A stretch of 64,000 nt of DNA from Simplicispira suum (GCF_003008595.1 NZ_CP027669.1:1-64000); one strand, 5' to 3'; counted from the first letter of the stretch, positions 39,447-50,347 are shown. Program-made: numbers and translations. Notes: generated by a model not told the origin, from the letters alone.

Positions 39447-39988
39447 ACGCCTTGAACCCGACGCCCACGCCCTCCTCCGCTTCGCTACGCTCACCGGGCG
39501 ACTCCCTTGTGGCCCCGGCGCTCTCGCGCCGCATGGCGTGCTGGCTCTACGAAGGCATTCTGATGTTCGGCGTCGTCTTCATTGCCGGCTACCTGTTTGG
39601 CACCTTGAGCCAGACCCGCAATGCACTGGACAACCGGCACCCGCTGCAGGCCTTTCTCTTTGTGGTGTTCGGCATCTATTTCGTCTGGTTCTGGGCCAAG
39701 GGCCAGACGCTGGCCATGAAAACCTGGCATATCCGCGTGGTAGACAGCGCCGGACAACCGCTGACGCAGCTTCGCGCACTGGGCCGCTACGTGCTCGCCT
39801 GGCTGTGGTTTTTGCCGCCTCTGGTGGTGCTCGCGCCGTTCGGACTTCCTGCCAGCGAGATCGTGGTGATTCTGGTGGGCTGGGTTGTTTTCTGGGCGCT
39901 CGCCAGTCGCCTGCACCCCCAGCGCCAGTTCTGGCACGACGCCCTGGCCGGCACGCGCCTCGTCAACAGCCAGCCGCGGGCCCAATAA
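39443..39988 (+). CDS. RDD family membrane protein
   Basis: 181 aa with the RDD topology: LSRRMACWLYEGILMFGV (first helix with the Arg), a GIYFVWFWAKGQTLAMKTWHIRVV core, and the late FWHDALAGTRLV motif. Three or four helices are expected. The function of the family is mostly unknown; some members are linked to ion or envelope homeostasis. The start is TTG 39443, overlapping the DUF3106 stop (TTGA). It is the fourth gene of the ECF sigma string. Confidence 0.88.
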   Translation: MNALNPTPTPSSASLRSPGDSLVAPALSRRMACWLYEGILMFGVVFIAGYLFGTLSQTRNALDNRHPLQAFLFVVFGIYFVWFWAKGQTLAMKTWHIRVVDSAGQPLTQLRALGRYVLAWLWFLPPLVVLAPFGLPASEIVVILVGWVVFWALASRLHPQRQFWHDALAGTRLVNSQPRAQ

Positions 39989-40028
39989 GCACGCGGTGAG
40001 CTCTTTCGAGGCGCGCGACAATGCGCCC

Positions 40029-40439
40029 ATGTCAGATATGCCCGGATCCAAGGCCCAATACGCCAATCCACAAAAAGAGCGGCGCGGCGCCAGCCGCATG
40101 CTGCACGCCACCCGCTATTCCCTGCTTGGGCTGCGCGCCGCCTGGGGGGAAACTGCATTTCGCCAGGAAGTCCTTGCCGCGCTGGTGCTGGTGCCCGCCG
40201 CATTCTGGTTGGGGCGCAGCTGGGTTGAGGTCGCACTGCTGGCCGGTTCAGTCGTACTGCTGATGATTGTTGAATTGCTCAACACAGGTATTGAGGCGGC
40301 CATCGACCGTATTGGCCCTGAATGGCATGCGCTCTCGGGCCGGGCGAAAGACATGGGCAGCGCCGCCGTACTGCTCAGCCTGCTGCTGTGCATGGGCATC
40401 TGGGGCGCCGCCATTTACCAAAGGATTGTTCATGGCTGA
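40029..40439 (+). CDS. dgkA: Diacylglycerol kinase
   Basis: 136 aa three-helix membrane kinase. Family landmarks are ASRMLHATRYSLLGLRAAWG, EAFRQE-like ETAFRQEVLAA, and the active-site VELLNTGIEAAIDRIG, followed by AKDMGSAAVLL. It rephosphorylates diacylglycerol to phosphatidic acid for phospholipid and envelope turnover. ATG 40029 is the family start; the frame extends upstream over the RDD gene. It overlaps the LOG gene by eight bases. Confidence 0.94.
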   Translation: MSDMPGSKAQYANPQKERRGASRMLHATRYSLLGLRAAWGETAFRQEVLAALVLVPAAFWLGRSWVEVALLAGSVVLLMIVELLNTGIEAAIDRIGPEWHALSGRAKDMGSAAVLLSLLLCMGIWGAAIYQRIVHG

Positions 40440-41028
40440 GCCACGTTTTTCGGTGTGTGTGTACTGCGGTTCGCGGCCCGGCGAGAACCCGCTGTTTGCC
40501 GAGGCCGCGCAGGCGGTGGGCAGCTGGATTGGTGCGCAGGGGGGTCAACTCGTCTATGGCGGTGGCCGCAGCGGCTTGATGGGCACCGTGGCGCAGGCGA
40601 CGGCGCAGGCCGGCGGGCGCGTGGTGGGCGTGATTCCCCAGTCGCTGGTGGACAAGGAACATGCCAACCGCGCCTGCGACGAGTTGCACATCGTGCAGAC
40701 CATGCACGAGCGCAAGGCATTGATGGCCGAGCGCAGCGACGCCTTCCTGGCGCTGCCGGGCGGCATCGGCACGTTTGAAGAACTGTTTGAAGTCTGGACC
40801 TGGAGCCAGCTCGGCTACCATGACAAGCCGATTGGCCTGCTCGACGTGGCCGATTATTACCAACCCCTGCTGGCATTTCTGGCAGGCAGTGTTCAGGCGG
40901 GTTTCATGGGCTCGTGGCAAATGGACCTGGTGCGCATTGGCACGGAGCCGGCGAGCCTGCTGGAGCAGTTGGTGCAATCGGGGCTGCGCAACGCCCCGCA
41001 AGATGGGGCGCTGCGGGCCAGGATTTGA
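40432..41028 (+). CDS. LOG family (TIGR00730) protein, cytokinin-type nucleoside 5'-monophosphate phosphoribohydrolase
   Basis: 198 aa. Both signature motifs are present: YGGGRSGLMGTVAQA, and ALPGGIGTFEELFEVWTWSQ (PGGxGTxxE). The N-terminus FSVCVYCGSRPGENP is also typical. Group members hydrolyse AMP-like or cytokinin ribotides to base plus ribose 5-phosphate; the natural substrate here is unknown. ATG 40432 overlaps the end of dgkA, so the two are coupled. It converges on the PII gene. Confidence 0.93.
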   Translation: MAEPRFSVCVYCGSRPGENPLFAEAAQAVGSWIGAQGGQLVYGGGRSGLMGTVAQATAQAGGRVVGVIPQSLVDKEHANRACDELHIVQTMHERKALMAERSDAFLALPGGIGTFEELFEVWTWSQLGYHDKPIGLLDVADYYQPLLAFLAGSVQAGFMGSWQMDLVRIGTEPASLLEQLVQSGLRNAPQDGALRARI

Positions 41029-41042
41029 CCCCCCTGGGTTGG

Positions 41043-43066
<2,024 letters not shown>

Positions 43067-43143
43067 GGGGTCCAGAGGTTCGGACAAAAACCATTGGCAG
43101 GTCACTGCGCCCGTGGAATGCGCACGCGTTGCCTGGGCGGTGC

Positions 43144-44370
43144 ATGGCTGAAAAAGCGATTATCACCCGCGTACATACCAGTCCGCTGGCGCTGGACGCC
43201 GCCGAATGGAACGCGTTGCTGGCACAGCAAGGGCACGTCACTCCATTTATGCGCCATGAATATCTGGCTGCGCTGCACACGAGTGACAGCGCCGTGCCTG
43301 CGACTGGTTGGCACGCACGCTACCTGACGCTTGAGCAGGAAGGCCGATTGGTTGCCGCCTGCCCGCTGTACCTGAAAGAGCACTCCTACGGCGAGTACAT
43401 ATTCGACTGGGCCTGGGCACGCGCCTACCAGGAACACGGCCTGCACTACTACCCCAAGGCCCTGATCGCCGTGCCCTTCACCCCGGTGCCAGGCACCCGC
43501 CTGCTGGCGCGCGATGAATTTGCGCGCACGGCCCTCCTTCGTGCGGCAGTGGCTTGGTGTAAGGAGCAGTCTTTGTCTTCCCTGCACCTGCTTTTTGGCA
43601 GCGATGAGGACATGGCGGCAAGCAGAAATGTTGGGCTGATGCAGCGCACCACGGTGCAATTCCACTGGAACAACCGTGCGCCAGACGGTGGAAAATTCCG
43701 TGATTTCGAGCATTTTCTCGGCGCCCTTACCCAGGACAAGCGCAAGAAAATCCGCCAGGAACAGCGCCGCGTGCGGGATGCAGGCGTGCGCTTTCGCTGG
43801 GCGCGCAGCACAGACATTGCAGTTGCCGACTGGGAGTTCTTCTACCGCTGCTACGAACGCACCTATCTGGAGCACGGCAACCCGCCCTACCTCAGCCGTA
43901 CCTTCTTTGAGCGCATGGCGCAAGACATGCCGGACGCCTGGCTGCTGTTCATTGCCGAGCGGGGGGGACAGGCAATAGCTACCAGTTTGATAGCGATCAA
44001 CGCAGACCCATCAAGCGCTGGAGGCCAAAATGTATTGAATTTCCCGTCGCCAACAGCCTACGGACGCTACTGGGGAGCGCTGGAGCGCGTCGACAGCCTG
44101 CACTTCGACGCCTGCTACTACCAGCCGCTCGCCTGGTGCATTGCGCATGGATTGGGCGCCTTCGAGGGCGGCGCACAAGGTGAGCACAAAATGGCCCGCG
44201 CGCTGATGCCTGTGGCCACGCACAGCGCCCATTGGCTGGCGCACCCGGCCTTTGCCGACGCGGTGGAACGCTTCCTGGAGCGCGAAGATGCCGGCATGGC
44301 GGCGTATGTGGAAGAACTGCGGGCGCACACACCCTTTCGCACTGCAACGCGCCCGGCACCAAACCCCTGA
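43144..44370 (+). CDS. COG3146 / DUF482 GNAT-like acyltransferase
   Basis: 408 aa. It belongs to the family annotated as putative peptidoglycan-related N-acyltransferases (COG3146, FemAB-like double GNAT). Landmarks are PFMRHEYLAALHTSDSAVP, YGEYIFDWAWARAYQEHG, YYPKALIAVPFTPVPGTRL, LTQDKRKKIRQERR-like KRKKIRQEQRRV, and AFEGGAQGEHKMARALMPV. The substrate is unknown. Between residues about 277 and 297 a dispersed repeat is translated in frame (AIATSLIAINADPSSAGGQN), enlarging the loop before AYGRYWGALE. ATG 43144 is chosen because it gives the usual start; the next gene is the suf operon. Confidence 0.88.
   Translation: MAEKAIITRVHTSPLALDAAEWNALLAQQGHVTPFMRHEYLAALHTSDSAVPATGWHARYLTLEQEGRLVAACPLYLKEHSYGEYIFDWAWARAYQEHGLHYYPKALIAVPFTPVPGTRLLARDEFARTALLRAAVAWCKEQSLSSLHLLFGSDEDMAASRNVGLMQRTTVQFHWNNRAPDGGKFRDFEHFLGALTQDKRKKIRQEQRRVRDAGVRFRWARSTDIAVADWEFFYRCYERTYLEHGNPPYLSRTFFERMAQDMPDAWLLFIAERGGQAIATSLIAINADPSSAGGQNVLNFPSPTAYGRYWGALERVDSLHFDACYYQPLAWCIAHGLGAFEGGAQGEHKMARALMPVATHSAHWLAHPAFADAVERFLEREDAGMAAYVEELRAHTPFRTATRPAPNP
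43971..44031 (-). repeat. Dispersed ~55-bp repeat, copy 9, in frame inside the COG3146 gene
   Basis: Read on the minus strand: ATTTTGGCCTCCAGCGCTT, then TGCGTTGATCGCTATCAAAC and TAGCTATTG. A clear family member that leaves the host ORF open. Confidence 0.85.
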
Positions 44371-44398
44371 TTGCAACGCGGCGGTGCGTCCCATGCAG

Positions 44399-44436
44399 TT
44401 GCCAGCCCGTCCAAAGATGCATATCATGTACATCTA
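44399..44436 (+). promoter_or_regulatory. suf operon promoter with an NsrR-like box
   Basis: -35 TTGCCA (44399-44404) and -10 TATCAT (44422-44427) are 17 bp apart. A 23-bp imperfect palindrome (44414-44436), half sites AAGATGCATAT and ATGTACATCTA, covers the -10. It matches 8 of 11 paired positions and closely resembles the known NsrR consensus (AAGATGCATTT half site). It is also similar to the box at 51956 beside nsrR. Binding there should block transcription. Confidence 0.7.
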
Positions 44437-44512
44437 ATAAAACCAGCCATTTCCACGATGCCCGTTACCACCCCAACCGCTCTGCTCTGCTCCCCGACGC
44501 CCGAGGTCTGCC

Positions 44513-45967
44513 ATGGGCGCGTCTGACCAAGAGGCGCCTCTGGCGCAAGCGCTGGAGCGTTCCTATCAGCACGGTTTCACTACCGACATCGAATCCGACT
44601 CGCTGCCGCCAGGCCTCGACGAAGGCACGATCCGCGCCATTTCCCTGCGCAAGCGCGAACCGGAGTTCTTGCTCAAGTGGCGCCTGGCCGCCTACGAGCG
44701 CTGGCTGACCATGCCCGCCCCCGAGTGGGCGCATGTCCACATGGAGCCGGTGGATTTGCAGGCGCTTTGTTACTACTCGGCGCCCAAATCGCTCAAGGAC
44801 GGACCCAAGAGCCTGGCCGATGTAGACCCCAAACTGCTGGAGACCTACGAAAAATTGGGCGTGCCGCTGCACGAACGCGCGCGCCTGGCGGGTGTGGCGG
44901 TGGATGCGGTGTTCGATTCGGTCTCGGTGGGCACCACCTTCCGCGAGCAACTGCACAAGGTCGGTGTCGTCTTTTGCTCGTTCTCACACGCCGTGGAGCA
45001 TTACCCGGAGCTGATTGAACGCTACATGGGCAGCGTGGTGCCGGTGGGTGACAACTACTACGCCGCGCTCAATTCTGCGGTGTTTTCCGACGGCTCCTTC
45101 GTCTACATCCCCAAAGGCGTGCGCTGCCCGATGGAGCTGTCTTCGTACTTCCGCATCAACGCCAAGGGCACCGGCCAGTTCGAGCGCACGCTGATCATTG
45201 CCGAGGAAGGCAGCCATGTGAGCTACCTGGAAGGCTGCACGGCGCCGCAGCGCGACGAGAACCAGCTGCACGCCGCAGTGGTCGAGCTGGTGGCGCACGA
45301 CGACGCCTATATCAAGTATTCAACCGTGCAGAACTGGTACCCCGGCGACGAAAACGGCCTGGGCGGCATCTACAACTTCGTCACCAAGCGGGGACTGTGC
45401 GCCGGCAAGCGCGCGCATATCTCGTGGACGCAGATTGAAACCGGCTCGGCCATCACCTGGAAGTACCCCAGCGTGGTGCTGCGCGGCGACGATTCGCGCG
45501 GCGAGTTCCATTCGATTGCGGTGTCCAACCACTTCCAGCAGGCAGACACCGGCACCAAGATGATTCACCTGGGCAAGAACACCAGCAGCCGCATCGTCTC
45601 CAAGGGCATCAGCGCCGGCAATGCGCAAAACAGCTACCGCGGCCTGGTGCGCATTTCCCCCGGCGCGGCCAACGCGCGCAACCACACGCAGTGCGATTCG
45701 CTCTTGATTGGCCCGAAATGCGGCGCGCACACCTTCCCCTACATCGACACCGCCCGCAGTGACGCCGTGGTGGAGCACGAAGCCACCACCACGCGCATTT
45801 CACAAGACCGTTTGTTCTATTGCCAGCAGCGCGGCATAGCGCCCGACGACGCGACAGCGCTCATCGTCGGCGGCTTCTGCCAGTCGGTGCTCGAAGAGCT
45901 GCCGATGGAATTCGCGCTTGAAGCCAAGGCCTTGCTGGCCGTCTCGCTCGAAGGCTCGGTGGGCTGA
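44513..45967 (+). CDS. sufB: Fe-S cluster assembly scaffold protein SufB
   Basis: 484 aa. Landmarks are [37 protein letters not shown], a [20 protein letters not shown] core, the beta-helix region with [20 protein letters not shown], and the C-terminal [19 protein letters not shown] and [11 protein letters not shown]. SufB binds the nascent cluster with SufC and SufD. ATG 44513 has GAGGT five bases upstream. A 22-codon ORF (44458-44526) overlaps its start and may be a chance ORF. First gene of a compact sufBCDSUT operon. Confidence 0.97.
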   Translation: MGASDQEAPLAQALERSYQHGFTTDIESDSLPPGLDEGTIRAISLRKREPEFLLKWRLAAYERWLTMPAPEWAHVHMEPVDLQALCYYSAPKSLKDGPKSLADVDPKLLETYEKLGVPLHERARLAGVAVDAVFDSVSVGTTFREQLHKVGVVFCSFSHAVEHYPELIERYMGSVVPVGDNYYAALNSAVFSDGSFVYIPKGVRCPMELSSYFRINAKGTGQFERTLIIAEEGSHVSYLEGCTAPQRDENQLHAAVVELVAHDDAYIKYSTVQNWYPGDENGLGGIYNFVTKRGLCAGKRAHISWTQIETGSAITWKYPSVVLRGDDSRGEFHSIAVSNHFQQADTGTKMIHLGKNTSSRIVSKGISAGNAQNSYRGLVRISPGAANARNHTQCDSLLIGPKCGAHTFPYIDTARSDAVVEHEATTTRISQDRLFYCQQRGIAPDDATALIVGGFCQSVLEELPMEFALEAKALLAVSLEGSVG

Positions 45968-45997
45968 GCCCAACATTCATAAAAATCGAAACACCCC

Positions 45998-46771
45998 ATG
46001 ACCACTTCCTCCACCCCCCTGCTGCAACTGGACGCCCTGCGCGTTGCCATTGGCGAGAAGACCATCCTGCAATCGATCAACCTTGATGTGGCCCCCGGCG
46101 AACTCGTGGTGCTCATGGGCGCCAACGGCAGCGGCAAGAGCACGCTGGGCCTGGCGCTGGCTGGCCATCCTGCTTACCAGGTGACGCACGGCACAGCGCG
46201 AATGAATGGCGCGGACCTGCTCGCCATGGAACCGCAGGACCGCGCCCGCGCCGGGCTGTTTCTGTCGTTTCAGTCGCCGCCCGAGATTCCTGGCGTCAAG
46301 AACAACCTGTTCATCCGCACCGCGATGAACGCCGTACGCGCAGCCCGTGGTGAAGAGCCGCAGGACGCGTACGACTTTCTCGGCAGCGCCAAGGCCGCCG
46401 CGGCGACGCTTGGTCTGCCCGACACCATGCTCAGCCGTCCGGTGAACGACGGCTTTTCCGGTGGCGAGAGGAAGCGCAACGAGCTTCTGCAACTGTCCTT
46501 GCTGCGCCCGCGCCTGGCGGTGCTCGACGAAATCGACTCCGGCATGGACGTCGATGGCGTGCGCGCCGTCGTCGAACTGGTGCAGCGCCTGCGCAGCGAA
46601 GGCACGGCCTTCATCGTTGTCTCGCACTACCTGCAGCTGATTGAGTCGCTGCAACCCGATACGGTGCTGCGCCTTGCCAACGGCCAGATTGCCGAACGCG
46701 GCGACATCGCCCTGGCGCAGCGCATAGCGCGCACCGGTTTTGTCCAGGCCCCCGAGCTGGCAGAGGCTTGA
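45998..46771 (+). CDS. sufC: Fe-S cluster assembly ATPase SufC
   Basis: 257 aa ABC-type ATPase without membrane domains. Walker A is MGANGSGKSTLG, the ABC signature FSGGERKRNELLQL, and Walker B LAVLDEIDSGMD with a switch His in VVSHYLQLI. It powers conformational change of the SufBCD scaffold. The Q-loop is in FLSFQSPPEIPGV. It lies 30 bp after sufB and 4 bp before sufD. Confidence 0.97.
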   Translation: MTTSSTPLLQLDALRVAIGEKTILQSINLDVAPGELVVLMGANGSGKSTLGLALAGHPAYQVTHGTARMNGADLLAMEPQDRARAGLFLSFQSPPEIPGVKNNLFIRTAMNAVRAARGEEPQDAYDFLGSAKAAAATLGLPDTMLSRPVNDGFSGGERKRNELLQLSLLRPRLAVLDEIDSGMDVDGVRAVVELVQRLRSEGTAFIVVSHYLQLIESLQPDTVLRLANGQIAERGDIALAQRIARTGFVQAPELAEA

Positions 46772-46775
46772 GACC

Positions 46776-47987
46776 ATGAACATTCGCCCCTTTACCGCGC
46801 ATGAGGCCATGCTCATGGCCCGCGAGCACCTCGCCGCCACCGGCTGGATAGGAAAAAAAAACGAGTCGTTTCGCCACCTGTCGCCACCTCCGGCTGCCGA
46901 CTGGCTGGAACATGCTGCCGCAACCCGATTGACCGAGAGCAGCGGCTGGTCCCTCACCACGCTGGCCGGCGGCACGCCCAGCGGCGTCACCGCGCACGAG
47001 CTATCTGCCACCGACACGGCGCAGCGTGCCGAGTTGTTCGCCGACCTGGACTTGCCGGGTGACGGCGACGCCGCACCGTTTGCCTGGGCGCACCGCGCCT
47101 TGTGTTCTGCAGGCCTGCGTCTGCGGGTGGAGGCCGGTACCGCACAGCAACCCACGCAGCTTGAACTGCGCCACCAGCCCACGGGCCAGGTGGAGGCGCC
47201 CCTGCTGGTGCTCGATATCGCCGAAGGAGTGCACTGCGTCCTGCGCGAACTCCATCTGGCGGGCGACACAGCCCCCTCTGGCGGCAAGGTCCAGAACCTG
47301 CAGTTGCACGTGCGTCTCGCGCGGGGCGCGAATCTGCAGCACCTGCGCATCCTGGCACCGCACGCGGACGACCGCTGCGCACACATCGTCCACGCCCAAG
47401 TCGGCCAGGATGCCCGCTACGTTCAGGCCTTTGTCGCCGGCGGCAGCAGCTACCACCTGCAGCGCAGCGACGTGCTGCTCAGCGGCGCCGGTGCTTCGGC
47501 CCATGTTGCAGGCCTGACCTGTGCGGCCGACACAAAGTTCGAGCAGCAGGTTTTCATGCGCCACGCTGCAGCACACACCACCAGCCACAGCGAAGCGCTG
47601 GTACTGGCCAGCGGCAAGGCGCACACGGTGGCCAACGCCAGCACGCACATTGCACCGGGCTCGGACGAGGCCGACGTGCACCAGCGGCTCGCGGGCATCC
47701 CGCTGGGTGGCCAGCCACGCCTCATCCTGCGCCCGCACCTGGAGATTTACCACGACAACGTGCAAGCGGCCCACGGCGCCACCTGGGGCGCTTTGCCCGA
47801 AGACGCCTTGTTCTACGCACGCCAGCGCGGACTGGACGCGGTGGCCGCACGCTCGCTCATCATCGAAGGCATGGCCAACGCTCTGCTGTCGCGCTGCTTC
47901 ACGGACACCGCCACGCTCGATGCCCTGACCCAGGGCGATGCCCTTCAAGGCGTGCTGCGCCAGGTGCTGGAGACAAGCCATGGGTGA
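46776..47987 (+). CDS. sufD: Fe-S cluster assembly protein SufD
   Basis: 403 aa. The N-terminal half is poorly conserved. The C-terminal beta-helix part is recognisable from QAFVAGGSSYHLQRSDVLLS, a FMRHAAAHTTSHSEALVLA segment, and the terminal ARQRGLDAVAARSLIIEGMA. It is the paralogous partner of SufB and helps acquire iron. ATG 46776 was chosen because it follows the sufC stop and gives MNIRPFTAHEAM; the frame is open 12 codons earlier inside sufC. Its end overlaps sufS by eight bases. Confidence 0.92.
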   Translation: MNIRPFTAHEAMLMAREHLAATGWIGKKNESFRHLSPPPAADWLEHAAATRLTESSGWSLTTLAGGTPSGVTAHELSATDTAQRAELFADLDLPGDGDAAPFAWAHRALCSAGLRLRVEAGTAQQPTQLELRHQPTGQVEAPLLVLDIAEGVHCVLRELHLAGDTAPSGGKVQNLQLHVRLARGANLQHLRILAPHADDRCAHIVHAQVGQDARYVQAFVAGGSSYHLQRSDVLLSGAGASAHVAGLTCAADTKFEQQVFMRHAAAHTTSHSEALVLASGKAHTVANASTHIAPGSDEADVHQRLAGIPLGGQPRLILRPHLEIYHDNVQAAHGATWGALPEDALFYARQRGLDAVAARSLIIEGMANALLSRCFTDTATLDALTQGDALQGVLRQVLETSHG

Positions 47988-49269
47988 CATGCTTCCCGCC
48001 CGCTGGCTCAGCGCATCCGGCGCAGCTCCCACCGGCCCGTCCGGCGTTGCCGGACTGCGCGCGCTGTTTCCGGTGCTTTCCCAGCACATTCAGGGCCACC
48101 CGCTGGCCTATCTGGACAACGCCGCCACCACGCAGATGCCGCAGCCGGTGCTGGACGCCTTGCAGCACTTCGAGCGCCACAACCGCGCCAACATCCACCG
48201 CGGCGTGCACGCACTGAGCCAGCGCGCCACCGACGCCTACGACGCTGCGCGCGCCCAGCTCAAACGCTTTGTCGGTGCAGGATCTGAGCACGAACTGGTG
48301 TTCACCTCGGGCACCACCGAGTCGCTCAACCTCGTGGCGCATGGCCTGTCGGCACACGCCGGCGGCAGCAAGCCTTTGCAGCCGGGCGACGAAATCATCG
48401 TCAGCGGCCTGGAACACCACGCCAACCTGCTGCCCTGGCAGCGCGCCGCGCGCGAGAGTGGCGCGCTGCTGCGCATCCTCTTGCCCGACGCCCAAGGCCA
48501 TCTGCGCGCCGAGGACCTGGCTCGCCTGCTGACACCGCGCACCCGCGTGTTCGCCGTGACCGCCTGCGCCAACGCCACCGGAGAACGCCCGCCCTTTGCC
48601 GAACTCTTGGCCATGGCGCATCAAGCCGGCGCCCTGACCGTGCTGGACGCTGCCCAGGTGGCGGCGCACGCCGTGCCCGACATCTCTACCCTGCCCTGCG
48701 ATTTCCTCGTCTTCTCCGGCCACAAGATGTATGGCCCCATGGGCACTGGCGCGCTGGTGGGCAGGCGCGAAGCCCTTGAACTGCTGGCGCCGTTTCGCGT
48801 CGGCGGCGACATGGTGGAATGGGTGAGCTTCACCGACGCCAGCTACGCCGCGCTCCCGGCCCGACTGGAAGCCGGCACGCCCAATGTCGGCGGTGCCATC
48901 GGCATGGCGGCCGCGGCGAAATTCATTGACGCCGTGGGCCGGGATGCGATTGACCAGCATTTGCACGCCCTGCGCGCCCAAGCCGTGCAAGGCCTCTCGG
49001 CCCTGCCCGGCCTGCGCGTTCTGTCGGCCGACACGCTGGATACCGCCATCGTCTCCTTCGTTACCGACGGCGCGCACCCGCACGATGTCGGCACCCTGCT
49101 CGACGGCCAGGGCATCGCCGTGCGCACGGGTCTGCACTGCGCCCAGCCCCTGCTGGAGCACCTGGGCTGCGGGCCGACGACGCGCGCCTCGTTTGCCCTC
49201 TACAACACGCCGGAAGAAGTCGAGCGCCTGGTCGCAGGCGTCGCCAAGGCCCTGGAGTTGTTGCGATGA
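47980..49269 (+). CDS. sufS: Cysteine desulfurase SufS
   Basis: 429 aa, type II class V PLP enzyme. The N-terminal YLDNAATTQMPQPVLDAL, the NIHRGVHALSQRATDAYD segment, PLP lysine in FLVFSGHKMYGPMGTG and catalytic Cys in VRTGLHCAQPLLEHLG are all present. It takes sulfur from cysteine and hands it to SufU. ATG 47980 overlaps sufD; a second ATG is three codons on. The stop overlaps the sufU start (ATGA). Confidence 0.96.
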   Translation: MGDMLPARWLSASGAAPTGPSGVAGLRALFPVLSQHIQGHPLAYLDNAATTQMPQPVLDALQHFERHNRANIHRGVHALSQRATDAYDAARAQLKRFVGAGSEHELVFTSGTTESLNLVAHGLSAHAGGSKPLQPGDEIIVSGLEHHANLLPWQRAARESGALLRILLPDAQGHLRAEDLARLLTPRTRVFAVTACANATGERPPFAELLAMAHQAGALTVLDAAQVAAHAVPDISTLPCDFLVFSGHKMYGPMGTGALVGRREALELLAPFRVGGDMVEWVSFTDASYAALPARLEAGTPNVGGAIGMAAAAKFIDAVGRDAIDQHLHALRAQAVQGLSALPGLRVLSADTLDTAIVSFVTDGAHPHDVGTLLDGQGIAVRTGLHCAQPLLEHLGCGPTTRASFALYNTPEEVERLVAGVAKALELLR

Positions 49270-49742
49270 GCAGCGCCGAAACCGACCTGTACCAGGAGCT
49301 GGTGCTGGAGCACAAACGCTCGCCACGCAACTTCGGCCACCTCTCCGCACCCACGCACCAGGCACGCGGCACCAACCCCTCGTGCGGAGACGACCTGTCC
49401 GTGGAACTGGCAGTTGCCGATGGCAAACTGGCCGACATCCGTTTTCACGGCCAGGGCTGCGCCATCTGCATGGCGTCCGCCTCGATGATGAGCGAAGCCG
49501 TCAAAGGCCAGGAGATCGCTGCAGCCCAGAAGCTGCAACAGCACTTTCGCGCCGTGCTTACCGGGGAAGAAAGCGCCGACGCCGCCCCGCTCGGCAAGCT
49601 CGTCAGCCTGGCCGGCGTCAGCCGCTACCCCAGCCGAATCAAGTGCGCACTGCTGGGCTGGCATGCGCTGATGCACGCCATTGCCAGCAACCCAGCCGCG
49701 CCCACCGTCCCCGTATCGACGGAAGGAGAAACCCCATCATGA
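49266..49742 (+). CDS. sufU: SufU-type Fe-S scaffold / sulfurtransferase
   Basis: 158 aa. The IscU/NifU fold has the zinc/sulfur ligands Cys40 and Asp42 (NPSCGDD), Cys65 (GQGCAICMAS) and Cys127 (RIKCALLGW). The stretch between about residues 80 and 120 is the SufU-specific insertion. SufU is the zinc-dependent partner of SufS. A short Pro/Thr-rich tail follows. It is translationally coupled on both sides (ATGA overlaps with sufS and sufT). Confidence 0.95.
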   Translation: MSSAETDLYQELVLEHKRSPRNFGHLSAPTHQARGTNPSCGDDLSVELAVADGKLADIRFHGQGCAICMASASMMSEAVKGQEIAAAQKLQQHFRAVLTGEESADAAPLGKLVSLAGVSRYPSRIKCALLGWHALMHAIASNPAAPTVPVSTEGETPS

Positions 49743-50287
49743 TGAAACGCATGCGCGAAGACGTGCTGATCAACCGGCCTGTAACGGTCGAGCGCATCCC
49801 CGATGGCACCCCCATGGATTTGCCTGGCGGCGGGTGGGCGCAGGTGACCCAGGCCCTGGGCTCCAATTTCACCTTGGTGGTAGATGGCCAGTTGGTGCGG
49901 CTTAAGGGCAGCGATGCCGACGCCATTGGCAAGGAGCCGCCAGCCCAAGTCGAGCATCCCGAGAATGTTGAAGTTGAAGACGTCAGCGAGCTCATCTGGA
50001 ACACGCTCAAAACCTGCTATGACCCGGAAATTCCGGTCAATATCGTTGACTTGGGTCTGGTGTATCGCTGTGATCTGGAGCCCATGGAGGGCGGCGATGT
50101 GCGCGCTCTGATCGACATGACCCTCACCGCACCCGGCTGCGGCATGGGCGAGGCCATTGCTGACGAAGTTTGCGACAAGGTATTGGCGATTCCACGCGTC
50201 GGCGAGATCACGGTGAACATGGTGTTCGACCCGCCATGGGACCGTTCGCGCATGTCTGAGTCAGCCATGCTGGCCCTCGGCATGTAA
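49739..50287 (+). CDS. sufT: Fe-S cluster assembly protein SufT (MIP18/DUF59 family)
   Basis: 182 aa. An N-terminal beta part with GTPMDLPGGGWAQVTQALGS and FTLVVDG is followed by a DUF59 domain: LKTCYDPEIPVNIVDLGLVY and TLTAPGCGMG, with the conserved Cys and the DPE motif, ending FDPPWDRSRMSESAMLALGM. It helps deliver clusters to target proteins. ATG 49739 overlaps the sufU stop; GGAAGGAGAAACC is the ribosome binding site. A second ATG follows immediately. Last gene of the suf operon, before a bidirectional terminator. Confidence 0.95.
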   Translation: MMKRMREDVLINRPVTVERIPDGTPMDLPGGGWAQVTQALGSNFTLVVDGQLVRLKGSDADAIGKEPPAQVEHPENVEVEDVSELIWNTLKTCYDPEIPVNIVDLGLVYRCDLEPMEGGDVRALIDMTLTAPGCGMGEAIADEVCDKVLAIPRVGEITVNMVFDPPWDRSRMSESAMLALGM

Positions 50288-50302
50288 ATCACCGCACCCA
50301 AC

Positions 50303-50329
50303 AAAAAGGCGCCTCGTGGGCGCCTTTTT
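50303..50329 (+). terminator. Rho-independent terminator after sufT
   Basis: AAAAAGGCGCC paired with GGCGCCTTTTT around TCGTG. T runs occur on both strands, so it can end both the suf operon and the convergent nnrS/DUF2249 transcript. Confidence 0.92.
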
Positions 50330-50347
50330 GTCGTGCCAAGGAGAAGC

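Noticed and set aside
44458..44526. 22-codon ORF overlapping the sufB start as a leader peptide
   Set aside because: No ribosome binding site, no control-codon pattern and no terminator; most likely chance.
50017..50347. Long C-terminal extension of the DUF2249 protein antisense to sufT
   Set aside because: It crosses the sufT terminator and coding sequence. A one-base correction of a C run gives a normal family C-terminus, so the extension is treated as an artefact of the frameshift.
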